Made by a program: the position numbers and the translations under genes. Below the pieces are notes generated by a model. The model did no database searches. It had not been told where the DNA came from and saw only the letters and a program-made list of their open reading frames with translations. From the NCBI GenBank assembly GCA_036785705.1, contig JAWUZG010000004.1:8962501-9026500 (forward strand): a DNA stretch of 64,000 nucleotides, written 5' to 3'. The stretch's first letter is position 1. Every line of letters begins with the position of its first letter. This document shows positions 49,301 through 62,246 of this stretch, in pieces. Source of the stretch: Acanthornis magna (taxonomy: Eukaryota; Chordata; Aves; Passeriformes; Acanthizidae).

Positions 49301-51660
49301 GACTTCTTCAAACCTTCAATACTATTCAAAATTCTACTTGTCTCAGCTTTCCAAGCTCTTATCCTGTACCACACGGCTACTGTGCAAAGGATGATAAGTT
49401 TTATCAATCTCATTATATCTGTCCCACAAAGTTGTTGTGCTTCTTGCTATATTGCATTTCATTTACCACAGTTCATTCAGATGCTGACTTCAAGAATTTT
49501 CTTTCAGAATCCCGTAGCTGCTGTGATATTTAAATCAGATGCTTGAAATCAGTTGATGAAGATTATTAGCTTGTAGCAGAGATAAACAAAAATGTGCACT
49601 CAACCAGACCAATAACTAACTTGCATACTCATAGTCTCTATTTAGCATTGGTGCTCTGTACATGATCTAGGGAATGGATATGTTGGCAGGATATGTTTTA
49701 TAAATTGCAATTTTCATTTAAAGTGGGTATGTAATGTTGAATGGGATCACCTTTCATAATATAACTAACCTCCAGCATTTATAGGTAATTATTTACCTTA
49801 CATTTAGTGCACACCAAATACCACATGGAGTTTTCATGTGGGAATCAAACTCAAATATGTTTTAAGATTAATCAAAATCTACCAGGGGAAGAAAGTGAGG
49901 GCACCTTCAGCACAAGCAGGCTTTTAAAAATAGTAGACAGGAAAAATAAACTTTTTAGATGATCCTAGAAACGGACTCACTTCTCATATTAGAATAAACT
50001 AAAAACCTGATGTGAAATGTAAAAAGTATAAATACAAAAGTCAAGAAAAGAAATAGGAAGTTTCAACACTCTAGATTTAAAAAAAAAAAGAGGGGGGAGG
50101 TTAAGAAATAGCTACAGCATTGCAACACCCAAGTCTGGCAAAATATATTATTTAATAATTAAAAGTTATAGTGGCTAAAATTTTTCGTAATTAAAAAAAT
50201 ATATCTTTGAACAGTAAGAAACTCTGTTAGCCCATTTCTGTCAATGGAGTTTGCTAGAATAATTTTAAAGAAGTGAAAAAACAAAGGAAAAAAAATTCAG
50301 GATATATTCAGCACTCTGGCCTCCAAATCACTGAGTAGACTATGCAGTTCAAAAAAAAAACCTTTTCTTTTTTCAATGGGTAAAAATCTAACCTAGCCCT
50401 GGATCAATGTATGTCCTTGTAAAGAGTTGCTGACATACAACAGATATATTTGATTTTATATAAACCAAAGGGAATTAATTTTTGCAAACAATAAAAGATA
50501 ATTTTCAAAGCAAGTGTAAAGATAGAATTCATAAATACACTATTCCTGCAAAACAAGACCTTGCTAGAGAGAAGTGTGGTAAAAACATTGTGATTCTCAG
50601 ACATCACTAAGACAGCTAAGCCTAATATTTTGCTGAGAAGTTGATACACTTGCTGTTGAAAAATCATCCACAGCAGATTTAAAGTGGTAATTATATCTTG
50701 CATTGAAGCTTTTATGTAGCACATTTCCCCCCTGCTCATATTCTGAGGTGACATCGCTGTGGTTTCATTCTTTACCCACCTGAAGACTTTATACTATGGT
50801 CCACTCAATGGACATCCAGTTAGTGGTCCACAATACCTAAGTCACTCTAGGTGACAGTGTACCCTGAAAGATGTGTAAAACTGCATCAAGCAAAAATGCA
50901 AAACCAGCATAAAGAAGGTATCAACAGCTCTCTGATTACAGCATATATATGCAGAAAAGATTAGAAGCTTTTATCTTAACCAGTAATTTATCAGATTCTC
51001 TTGCCATCATTTTTTAAATTCAAATATATATTTCTTATTTTAAATAAAAATATTTTATTTGAATTGATTATTTGTGTGCTGTTTTGAATATGAAGTCAAA
51101 TGATACAAAACGTGTAAATGTTAGAATATTAACTTCATTACTCTTTAAAACATTTTTTAAATTTCATAGCTAGAAACATTGGGGGGATTTTATTTTTAAT
51201 GACAGATGTAATTATATAAAAACCATGAAGACAATCATTAATGCCAATATGTGTATTACTCCTCTTTGACAGATGGAGATAAAAGTTTTATTTAAAAATA
51301 CTGGAACTGGGCTTAAATTTTGCAATAACAAAGAAAGTAATTAGGCTTAGTCTAAAAATATTATTAATCTGTAATGGCATGTGTCAACTGTTAAATTAAA
51401 TTAGATTGCATCATCTGTAATCAGCTACATTAGATGCTTTTTCTCCCTCACTACCTGCCTACATAAAATATTCAACTCAAAAATAGCTGCATTCAGTCAT
51501 TATGTTTTAAACTATAATGCAGTAATAGTGATTATACATTTAAAAATACAACTTTTCTGGTGAAACCTTGTTATTAATTAATCACTGTTCAAAATGTGTC
51601 ACTTAACATTGTTTCTCTTACTGTAGTACTGGGGGCAGGGGGAACTTTTTTGCGATTTCA
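43314..51660. other. Unassigned DNA, 8.3 kb
   Basis: G/T-rich tracts occur at 44001-44062 and 45036-45068. A somewhat GC-richer segment lies at about 44100-44520. A short a/t-rich gata-like run lies near 44560-44600 and an A/G run near 50078-50098. ORFs of up to 104 codons show no recognisable domain. No gene is supported. Confidence 0.4.
44001..44062 (+). repeat. G/T-rich low-complexity tract
   Basis: The plus strand is nearly pure G/T (aaggggtttgtgggtttttt and so on). It is the same class as 33622-33846 and 40303-40362. Confidence 0.85.
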
Positions 51661-51696
51661 ATTGAAATGGTCAGTAGTATTGAAATGGTCAGTAGT
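51661..51696 (+). repeat. 18-bp exact tandem duplication
   Basis: The unit attgaaatggtcagtagt is repeated without change at 51661 and 51679. Confidence 0.95.
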
Positions 51697-54600
51697 ATTT
51701 TAATATTGGTGCCCATGAAAGGTAAGCTACAGGGAAGGTTGAACTGCAGGCATCTACAACTCTTTCTCCTAAAGATGGATTATTCCTTTAAGCATTTTTT
51801 GTTGTTGTTGTTGTTGTTGTTTTTAATTTTATTCTAGTGACTTTTTTTTCAGTTTTATGTTAGTAACCGTTTAATTTTGGTAATTAGTCCAGGCTCAATT
51901 AGGGAGTTAGATCTAGTGCTAAAACCCACATTAAAGCAGAAGAAAAATTGTCTATATCTCAGCCAACTTAAAATTCAAGAGTATGAATAATCTCAGTTAC
52001 CTTTAGCTTAGATTTCTAGTTCAAGCTTTGCTGTGTATGGCAAGCCAAGTTCCCTCTGTGAATTCTGGAATTCAGTAACCCCAAGTATTTAGGTATCTCT
52101 CTAGTTCAGCTAGAGAGGGACCAAAGATGACTTGCTTAGAGTAGGTTTTCACCTAACTTTAAGGCACGTAGTGTTAGATAGCTCTTTCCCTAAGTGTTGT
52201 AAGGCAGAGCAACAAGACCCAGACAGAAACATGAGAATACAAGGAAACACTGACAGAACATTAGACAAAAAAATCAGCAGTGATCTCAAAACATCATCAG
52301 CTTAATTGCTACGTTTTCCTATGCATCACAAAAAAAGAGAGGTGTCAACACAAACATTGTTAAAGCGTTTTGTGCATGGTTCTGTGAAAAAGCAATGATG
52401 AAGAGGAATGACAAGGGAGCAATCATAAAGAATCACTTATCCTCTTGTTAAATTTCTAATTATCAGGATCAGGAGTCAGCCCCTCAGTGTTGAATGAAGG
52501 AATAAAGCAGGAGTCTGTGAAAAGCCTTGAAAGATAAAATATATCATTTATGTTTGACTCACACATACCAGTGAAAGAACATAGAAAAGTGCTGTAATCA
52601 GAAGTCAATAGGATAAAATTTCATTTGCAGCAGCATTCATAATGAATAAAAGTGAAACAATATGCACTTGTCAAGCCAAAACAAAAATGGATTGAATAAT
52701 CAAAGATGCTGGACTAGGTTTCAGGGATGTGGGTTCTCCTTGGACATGATGGGCATCAAGAATCTGGAAGACTAAAATGTAACCTGGGTATGGCAGCCTA
52801 GAGAGCCAGCATTAACTAAAAAATTACAGATTTCTATGACATTTAGTGTGGAATTCAATTTACCTAGCTGTAAACTTTATAAACACTTGCATATGGATAG
52901 GTTACCTTTTTTGGTAACAAACAGTAACAGGCACTTTTAGAACATAATTCATCTCACTTTGAAAGTAGAAAATAAGTGAAGTAGCTTAAAGTGAAGACTG
53001 GGAGCTCTGAGTCTCAGCTGACAGCTAAATATTTGTATGAAATGTCAAGAGACAGGCAAAAAATTTTAGAAGTCAACATCTCTGGACTAGAAAAACAAGC
53101 CAGTGTAAACAAATCAGAGGCACCTTTTAGAATACTTCCTTCCAACTTGTGAAGAGGCAAAGCAAACTTTCTCCTACATGCCGGTTTTGTTTTACCAGGC
53201 TAACCAGAGGTTGTATGGGCTGTGCAGCTCTTGGCTTTACCAGCACCTTCAGTCCCCCATCATTCCTCTGTGTGCCTGCACCCAGGAGAGCTCCAGAGAG
53301 ATTTCATTTCAAACAGCAAAACAAGGGATGACTGTCATTACTGCTTCCCTACATATGTTATGCAAAGGCTGTAGATGACCTTCCCCGTCTTTTGAAAGGA
53401 CTAGAAAGAAACCAGGCCATAGCATTTAATAGAATATGGCGAGAGCAATCTTTAGTCTAAGCTACCAGCACTTTCACAGTTGGGGTCTTCTGAAAATAAT
53501 TTCCTTCCTTTGAAGGCACCAAAAATTTTGATAATAAAGAATAGTTCTTGTTTAAAAATATACAACTGATTACTAGGAATATTTATTGGAAGTATATACT
53601 CCCATCTTTTGACTATATTAGCAAAATATTCTGAATTCATACAGTCAAATACACAGATGACATGTATCAACCCAGTGCTGGAAAAATAAAAAATATCTCT
53701 TAATTTTAAAGCAGCATCATATTTGCTCCATATTTTTCTCTGAATTTGCCTTTTTTTTTTTCCTTTTTGAACAATCCACATTAGTTTTTATACAGAAAAA
53801 CTTTGTTTCATAATATAAAGATACTTACACATATATTAAGAGTTAATATAAACAGGTTTTGAAACAAAGATCAATAACTAAATACGCAAAAAACTGATTT
53901 TCAGAAGAAACAAGAACTATAACAAGACTGCATGGCAGTCAACACAGAATGTCAATTTAGTGTCTCTACAGCAAGTATTATAGAAGTCTAATCCAAAAAG
54001 GAAGAAAGGTAAGGAGCTTAACCTTACTGGAGTGTTGTTGTGATAAACAGAATCTCTTCTGTTGTTATTCCAGCTGGGCTCAGGGTACCAAAAAGGACAC
54101 TTCGAAATATTTTTATTCTCTCTCTAGAGTTTTCCATAATTCAAAACAGAAAGTGTTGAATTTTAATTTAGATTTTCTTTCTGGTAGCCTGATTAAGCAT
54201 TTAACTATATTTAGTCTCAGACTTTTGCAAATAAAGACTTGTTATCAGAAAGTCAATACAATACAGTGAATTTAATCAATTACGAGTTTATCTTTATTTT
54301 TTCTTTCTTTTGGAAAATAAATAAATTAGTAAACACATTTAAAAGTCTAAAGTCCTCCTAGAATCATCTCAAATCACCCCTGAATTTGTAACTAAATTTT
54401 TTAAGCTGGAATCCAGCATTTTCGAAATTATAGCACTTGACCTGAAACCTGAACATGCCACAACTTAATTGTGACTGGGAGTGAGAAAAAGACAAGAAAC
54501 AATATGGATAAAAAGCTTAGAGGAGATAACTGAACAGGGACGATGAAGGAGAACAGAACAGTGGGTGGAGTGAAACAGAACAAAGAGAAAGAGGGCACTG

Positions 54601-57600
54601 CTCTTGCCTGCAATGAGAGATATATAGATCATTATTTTTAAGAGAAGGTGAAAAAGAGGGCAAAAGAAAGGCCTAGAGAAGAGCCAAAATGAAAGAAAGT
54701 ACTAAGTACAAAATATGTGGGGGACTGGAGGCAAGAGAAGCCATTGAAGTCCAAAAGTACCCTTCATAATAAATAAATTTTAAAAGGCTGCTGAATTTAT
54801 CAGTACAATTGAAAACTCACAGATAGATGTCTGTTAGTAATCCTGGGATTGTTCACTAACACTGAGGCTGTGTGACATGAACTGGCTTGTCCATTCTTTG
54901 ATGTGCCCTTACCTTCCAAGACAGTGACAATGTCCAAATATGCCTATTAGGACTGTTTCCTTACTCATGCTCCCTCCTAAATGGCACTTAAAAAGAACCA
55001 GAAGTGGCTGTGTGAGCTGAAATTATTCTACAGAACTTCATAATAATTTAGCAATAAACATGTAGCTAATGCCCACTAATATTCGTTGTTATTGTCTAAT
55101 TTACCAGAACAACTTCTGCTACAAAATCTATGAGATTTTCTCTGTGATGAATCTGCCATGACACAGAGATTTTCAGCCATGATACAGTGACCATTTACAT
55201 ACCTGAATGTAAAGCAGTAGATCCAGTGGTATTGTTAATCTCAGTAATGTCATGAATAGGTCTATAGGATGAAGTTTTTGAAACTAAGATTTGTATTCTA
55301 ACATGAATTGAAAAGTTCACACAATTAATACTTTCGAGAATGAGAATTTTTTTTCATATTTTGAATTAAATTCATTTTAACACCAAAAATACTATGACCT
55401 CAAACTCTATTGTGAGGAAATATAAAGCTTTCCGTATTCTGTCTCAGTAGTGAAAAGAAAAACTCTCAAACACGACAAAGAATCCAAATTGTGGAAAATT
55501 TTAACAAAATATGTCACAAAATAATACCAGTTTCCATCTTTCTGTGATATTAAATGAGATTCACCTAATCTATGTCTCATCAAAATATACAATTTCATAA
55601 GTTAAATTAGATATGAATCCATTAACTCCCTGTATTACACAACTCTACAGGAAGCTCTAAGAAGCAATTTCCAGTGTCTGGACAGATACTGGACTGATTT
55701 CCCTGGAGCTCTGTGTTAGTGTGCCTTGAAAATTGTTTCCCTATACAACCCCCTATATCAAAGTTACCTGGCTTTAGGTTCTAAAGATATACAGGTTTTA
55801 AAGATAGTCACTTCTTAATTTTGTAAATTGTTTCTTCTAGTAGTTTCTTCCAGGAGCATAAAACTTCAACCACACTGCGTTATAGATAATTTAAGGGTCA
55901 AATGAGTAAATATTTTGGAAGTAGAAACGGAATGAATTTTCTTTTTCAGGGACTATGTTAAAGAACTTGAGTTATTTGATTAGGTATTCATCATTAATTC
56001 ATCAAATTAATTAGTAGTATTTTTTCTAATTTAAAAACTGGAACAGGAATAACCAACAAAATTATGCAAAATTTAAAGCAAGCAGAAGATGTGCTGTAAG
56101 AATACTGTCTATGAAAGAACAAAAAGAAACATTCCAAATGACAGAAACCAAGCAAATAAGGCAAAGTCCCTACTTTTATCATTTCCATTTCAGACACCTT
56201 TTCATATTAAATATTTTTCAGTTGTTCACATTCTGGAATTTACTCTTGTGTGTATAGAAACTGGATGCATATTTTTACTTGAGTCTGATTTTTGTATTTC
56301 TGGGCCACTGCACATCAGGATTTTTCATGCCTTTCTACAGCCATCATAAAATAGATGAGATATGATTAAGTAAAGTCAAGTTGAAGACTTGGATTAAAAT
56401 TCACCAAAGGGTTAAAAACTGTGTTCTCATCACCCGGGTTTAGACAGATAGCTCTGACAGCACTAAATTCTGCATAAGGGAACTCTTCAGTGCAAACTCA
56501 ACTGTCACTACCTGTTCAGCCACTTCCATGCTTTTGTAAACTTTCACTTTCCTTTCAATATCTAAACTGGCAGATTAAAAAAAAAACAAACCTCTGATTC
56601 AGATTTTGCAATAAGATAATGAAAGTTTAAAGCACAGCACAGCCAGCTTAGTTTCTGATGACAGCTTTTACCATAGGAGCTATGTGCAGGAAGTTGAACA
56701 CAGAATGAAAAGCAAGAAGATAAACCTCATTAAATACTAATTTGTTCACTCCCTCAGACTTCTGGCCCCCAAGTTTGGCTTCTGCTAAGCACAGCCTAAG
56801 GACATTGTTATGCATGTGGCAGCCTGAGGGGATAGAGAAGATGTGACCATTTCCACAGAAGTAGCCCACATCAAAAACAAATAAGAGCCAAAAGTTTTTG
56901 ACATATGCAGGCCATCAAGAAAAAATTATACAATTAGCCATTTGCAGTTGGTACAAGTGGAAAATTGCATTAACAGGCTGAAGAGAGAGGCCTAGTTCCA
57001 ACAAGTCTCACTATTGATGTGGGAGATCAAGCCTATAAGGACATATTAAGGATACAGGTACACTTGAACTGCTGCAATAACTATAATGCATTGTAGTTTA
57101 GTGCTGGAGCTGACAAAAGTCAATGTGGATATTCATGACAGCTCAAAACCACAGTACACAATTTCTCTGTCTGCTTTTACAAATGATGCAGACCTCTATA
57201 AAATAGTTTTAAAAAAGAGGGGTCTTGCACAATTTTTGTCTGTGTTAGTTAATTAATAATTAAAGGAGTTTATATTTTCACCTTTCCAGTCAGCACTTTT
57301 AACAGAGGAAAATGAGATCATCCAAATTATAGGTATGTTGGTGCCAGAAATGAGGACATAAACAGACATCTCCAGGAGGAAACTTCTATAAACCATAAAT
57401 GGCTGCATCTATGATGGACCTAAAATTATTCTAGTGAAACAGATAATCGCATTTTCTCATTTTGTTATGACTGAAAAAATTGCTGTACATTAGCCAAAAC
57501 CTCACAAATATGCTATGACTTTTCTAAATGTCTGCATAACTGCTGCATATTCAAGGATGGCATTAACTGTCACTGCCTAAGTGAGGACAGTGATGAAGTT

Positions 57601-57843
57601 GCAGACCTATTGCAATTAATTATCTCTCAAGATTTGTAAACTCACCCAGAAAATGGAATATCTGTATACGAATGCTAACGCAGTTCTTAATGAACAATTG
57701 TAATGAACCAGACAGTAAGAAATTTGATAAAACCCACTTTGTTTTTGGTGTGATTTAGGAAGGGTATTCTCTAATTTAGTCCTTCCACTAAAACCACATG
57801 CCACTTTCTCGCTTCCCTCACTGTCTCCCTTCCTCCTTCCCCC
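51697..57843. other. Unassigned DNA, 6.1 kb
   Basis: It holds a (GTT)n run of about seven units at 51801-51821 and a T-run near 53751-53761. A mildly GC-richer stretch at about 53150-53385 carries 60-66-codon ORFs of no recognised family. No gene is supported. Confidence 0.4.
51801..51821 (+). repeat. (GTT)n microsatellite
   Basis: Seven GTT units are preceded and followed by T runs. Confidence 0.9.
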
Positions 57844-58203
57844 TGCTATGACCTGGAGAGGAGATTTGGAGGCACAAAAGCGAAAGATAACAGGTAGAGA
57901 TAAGAACAATTTACTGGAAACAGCAGTGAGTTAAGAAAAAGTTACATTGACAAGCAAATATATTAATAACAAAAGTGTACAACAGAGAGAGTGATTCACA
58001 TGCCCGAATGGTCACCATGGAGCCTCCAACTCAAGTGCAGCCACACCAGCCTGACCAGACATGACTCCTTCCTCATGGAAAGATGCTCCCTTTCCCCTGC
58101 CCCTGGCAATGAGGTGAGGTGATACACAATAACCTGTGGGTCCTAGCCATGTCCCTCCTGACTACTGCAAAAAAGTAACCCTGTGCTGCCCAGAAACAGG
58201 ACA
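57844..58203 (-). mobile_element. Avian ERV LTR, antisense, degraded
   Basis: Words match a second LTR type that I recall from bird genomes in reverse complement: 'tgctatgacctggagaggag', 'ggaggcacaaaagcgaaaga', 'aagaacaatttactggaaac' and 'gtgtacaacagagag'. Further on come 'gcccctggcaatgaggtgag', 'cctgtgggtcctagccatg' and 'aaccctgtgctgcccagaaa'. The outer dinucleotides TG and CA can be placed at these coordinates. No internal ERV genes are next to it. The superfamily (ERVK- or ERVL-like) is not certain. Confidence 0.65.
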
Positions 58204-61145
58204 GCTTTTGAAAAAATGCAAACGAAACAAAGTTGGACCATTGGGCCATAAGACTAAAATCAAAACAAAAAAGTAGGAAATGAGAAAACTGGTACCTGAA
58301 AAAAGGCATGGAATACGGCATAGCTATATTGTGGAATGGATTTGATGCACTTTGATTTTTATGCCTTTCCTGCATAAAAACAGGAGAATGCAGTTATTTT
58401 TAAATGATCTTTGATAAACTAAATGTAATGCAGTAATAAAAATTAAAAGAAATCCTACCAAACAATAATCATGTACAAAAATCTAACAAGTGTTATCCTT
58501 CACTACTATTTTAGACTATTGAAGATCCTTTACTCCTTATAAAGGAAATTAATATCTTTTATATTAAGTTCCAACACAGTAAAACAGTTTAAATTACTTC
58601 AACAAGGATATAGCTTCACTATTCACTGTTAGGCCAGCACATGCATTTTCCATTTTTTTGTGCGAACGTTAATTAAAGTTCTGCACATAGCTGATAAATC
58701 TCACAGCAGCCTTCCTTTCCCAGTAATGATGCCTTAAGCAAGGCCTGTGTGGACAAAAAGAAAGGTTTAAAATACATTAAATTTCCTAAGTTTTCCTCTC
58801 TCTACTCTTAGCAAGATACCATGCCTTGAGACTTCCAAAGTCCACATGGTTTTCAATCCTCCTTGTGAACATTTAGGTTGCTCTTAACCAAGCAATACTG
58901 AAAGGTGTATCTAAGCAACAAACAAAGTTTTGATTTGCAAAAACAGGCTATAAATACTGTATCTACCAGAACATACAATAAACCAATCCTCTTGTCATTA
59001 CTAAAAAACGTCTGTGGTGTACTTGCATACTAAAAAGCTTCTGAAGACATTACACTGTTATCAGACTTTAATTTAATTTTTGAAAAAAACAAAACCAATA
59101 TGCTTTGCATATATTTTCTTTTAGCTTTGATTCTAAATTGGATTGTACAACACGATCTACCAGTTCTTAGGATCGATACAATACATTTGTCACTTTTTTT
59201 TTTAATTTGTGCTTATAATCCCATAGTACATATTCAAAAAAGGAGAAGGAAGAAAAATAAGGATCAAAAACAATGTAATTACTCAGTAGTTCCAGTTCTA
59301 TATGTACAGAAAACCAATCTTATTTCCTCTTCCATGCCCTTTTCTGTCTCTTACTGAGGCAGAAAACTCTGTTATATAATGTTCCTTTAAAATAATATAT
59401 ATTGCATCATTTAAGTATATGTTTCAGTTTTCCTTAGTTAATAGTTCAACTCATAGCCAAACGTCCATCAGCACAGTAATTTAGTATAAATTCCCACATC
59501 AACAACATACTTAAGGCACATACAGTTTTCAGTTCTATGAATCTCTCTTGAATTCTTCTATATCTTATTTAAAGGGAAGTAGGAGTTGAGCTGACATTTG
59601 GTTGGCAGATGATGTATGGAGCAGCCTTCAAAATGTGTTTAAGAAGTACAAAGATTTTTGGAATAAACACTGTAACTTTTATTTTTAAACACTCTATTTT
59701 ATGATTGGAGACAGAATTCCATAAAAGCAGGTTCAAGACAGCAATATTACAAGTAGAAATACAGACTTTAACTGAAAGTTTAATTCATTGTGAGAATATT
59801 TCAGGAGTCAGCAGAAATTATTAGATACTGCAAAATATCTGTGGGCCTATCACTGATTTCTTCCACATGTTCAGTCCCTCTTCTTCCAAACAGGATTTGA
59901 TGTATAGACCACAGCCATGACCAGTGTTTTTCATAGATTACTGAAAACCTCTGTGCTCTCAGGGGTAAAAAGCTCTTAATTTGGGATCATACAAAAACAA
60001 CGGTCCTTTCAGGAGATTCCTAACATTAGGAGTACATCTCTTGTGAAGAGTTCTTGGGACATCAGTTCAACAAGAATTTTGCTATTTTATGAAGGCTTTA
60101 CACTACAGTTGTGTAGAAAGACACTTAAATTTGAGGGAGAATACAGAGAATAATATTTATTGGCTATTTGGGGGTTGAATAGGGCAAAAAACCTCATCAT
60201 TTAAAAAAAAAAACAAACAACCCAAAGTGTCTTGCATGGGGAAAAATTTGGGACTAGGAGGTAATAAGGATGATAAAATAGAATTTGTTCGAGGAGCTTG
60301 TGTCATATCCCTTGGTGTTCACTGTGAAGGTTTCCCAGTAACTTGGCATCAGAAAAATCTAGGTAACAAATGCGCCAAAACCTATGACATCTCGAATGCC
60401 TTTAGATGCCTATTTTTGAAAATGCAGTAAATTATATTTTACTGCAGAAAACTAATTTTAATCAGTTTAGCAGGTTCTCTGCCTTGCTAAATTATCCAGT
60501 CATTGCCTTACCAAAGATGAAACAAACACTGTTTTCCAATACTTTGAATTAAAATGGTACTTTAAACATAAACTAGATGAGAGTCATGTTATATAAGGTT
60601 CTCTTCAGCTTACAACGAAACTGAAAAAAATTAAATGAGAGGCAGTGATGCGTAAGCTCAATATATTCCTACAAACTAGGGGTATGCTAGCTTTGCCTTG
60701 TTAAATATTTTCTTAAGCAATTTTTAATTGACAACATATGTTGAACATCACATAGCAATGTGTGCAAAGCACTTTACATCTGTCATAGCCTCCTGAAGCT
60801 AATCCCTTTTTCATGTGCTAGCTTTCTTTGTATTGCTGCAGGCTTTGTTTCTGTTTACTATCTTTCAAAAGAAAGAGGGAAAAAACCAAGCTATCTGTCA
60901 GTGAGAACAGGCTTATTTTACCAAGGCTCTAATCTTTTGACTGGCTATCTGCTAAGAAATCATTATAACCAGGCATTGATTTACACAGAAAGAAAAAGTC
61001 AAATTCCATTTCTAACAAAGTAAGAGAAATTCCATTTCTTTTCAAGGCTTCGTTGTGGGAAAATGGTGTCTGAGAAACTTCATGGGCTTCAATTATGGGG
61101 TTACAGCATTTTTTTGGTAATGGAAGAGCATCTGGTGTCTTTTAA
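58204..61145. other. Unassigned DNA, 2.9 kb
   Basis: This holds an A/C-rich run at 60201-60225. ORFs up to about 87-100 codons are not recognisable. No gene is supported. Confidence 0.4.
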
Positions 61146-61612
61146 CTGGATTTGGGGAAAATGTTTGACACTATGTCACATAACACCCTTATGTCTAAAC
61201 TGGAAAGACATGGATTTTATGGAGGGACCATTCAATAGATAAGGAATTGACTGGATGATTGCACTGAAATAATTGTGGTGAATGGCTCAGCGTACAAGTG
61301 GAGACCAGTAATGAGTGGTGCTCCTCAGGGGTCAATATTAGGACTGGTGCTTTTTAACATCTTTTCCAGTGACAGGGACACTGGGATTGAGTGCATCCTC
61401 AGCAAGTTTGCACATGACACCAACTTGTGTGGTCGGACACACTGGAGGGAAAGGATGCCATCAGAGGGATCTTGACAGTCATGAGAGGTGGGCATGTTCA
61501 CACCCCATTAAATTCCACAAGGCCAAGTGCAAAGTACTGCACATGAGTTGGGGCAATCCCAAATACAAACATAGGCCAGGAAGAGAATGGATTCAGAGCA
61601 GTCCTGAAGAGA
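61146..61612 (+). pseudogene. CR1 LINE reverse-transcriptase fragment, sense, decayed
   Basis: The CR1 ORF2 reverse-transcriptase domain is recognisable in translation: a KMFDTMSH-like start, then [55 protein letters not shown] and KFHKAKCKVLHMSWGNPK. The catalytic FADD box reads FAHD, so one of the two active-site aspartates is lost. Frames change after the CGRTHW stretch, at about 61450. Reverse transcriptase copies the element's RNA during target-primed insertion. This copy is dead and truncated at both ends, continuing neither into the C-terminal tail nor into the 3' UTR. Confidence 0.9.
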
Positions 61613-61780
61613 AGGGGTGCTCTTTGCCTGTACCGCAAACTATAATCACTGCTGGCTGGATACCAGATTTTCAGTACGGTATGGATCTTACTTGTGATGG
61701 TACAGAGATCAGGTCAGAGAAAAGATAAAAAGGGCTGAGTGTGAGGAGCCTAACAATCTTACTCTGGGTGCCAAGAGTGT
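61613..61780. other. Short spacer between two CR1 fragments
   Basis: About 170 bp that I could not align by eye to CR1 or an LTR. It is the junction region of the mosaic. Confidence 0.4.
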
Positions 61781-62200
61781 GAAAAAAGGCTTGGGTTACA
61801 TTGTGACCATTACAGTGGTGAGATAGGAAAGACAGGAAGGGGAGATGGTAAAGAAGAGTTGCTCTTGATGTGAGAGAGCACTTGGAATGAATGGAGCTCT
61901 GCCTGGGGATTGATGAAAAGCCATTGGGGAGCTTAGGAGTCCAGATAAAAGACAGGATAGGTAAAAATTACATTAGAGTAGGTGTCTGCTATAAGCCACC
62001 TAACCAGAAACGACAAGTGGATCAGGCCCTCTGCAGACGAGCAGGAGCAGCCGTAAGTTTACAGGCCCTGGTCCTCATAGGGGTCTTCATCTACACCTAT
62101 GGAGGGTGTTTGGGACAACCTAGCAGGACATAAGCAATCCAGGAGGTTCCTGGAGTGTTTTGATGATTGCTTTCTCCTATTAATGACATAGAAGCCAAGG
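61781..62200 (+). pseudogene. CR1 LINE endonuclease fragment, sense, decayed
   Basis: This matches the CR1 endonuclease region, which lies upstream of the reverse transcriptase in an intact element. It reads 'attgtgaccattacagtggt', 'gagataggaaag', a frame with GVCYKPPNQ (the conserved CYRPPNQ signature), 'ctggtcctcataggggtctt' and 'aatccaggaggttcctggag'. The GDFN catalytic motif expected after LVLIG is changed to GVFI, so the nuclease would be inactive. An internal stretch is deleted near 61830. The fragment sits downstream of the reverse-transcriptase piece, the reverse of the normal order. Confidence 0.85.
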
Positions 62201-62246
62201 AGGAGTGGTGCCCCACTGGACATCTTACTCATCAGGGAGGAGGGAA

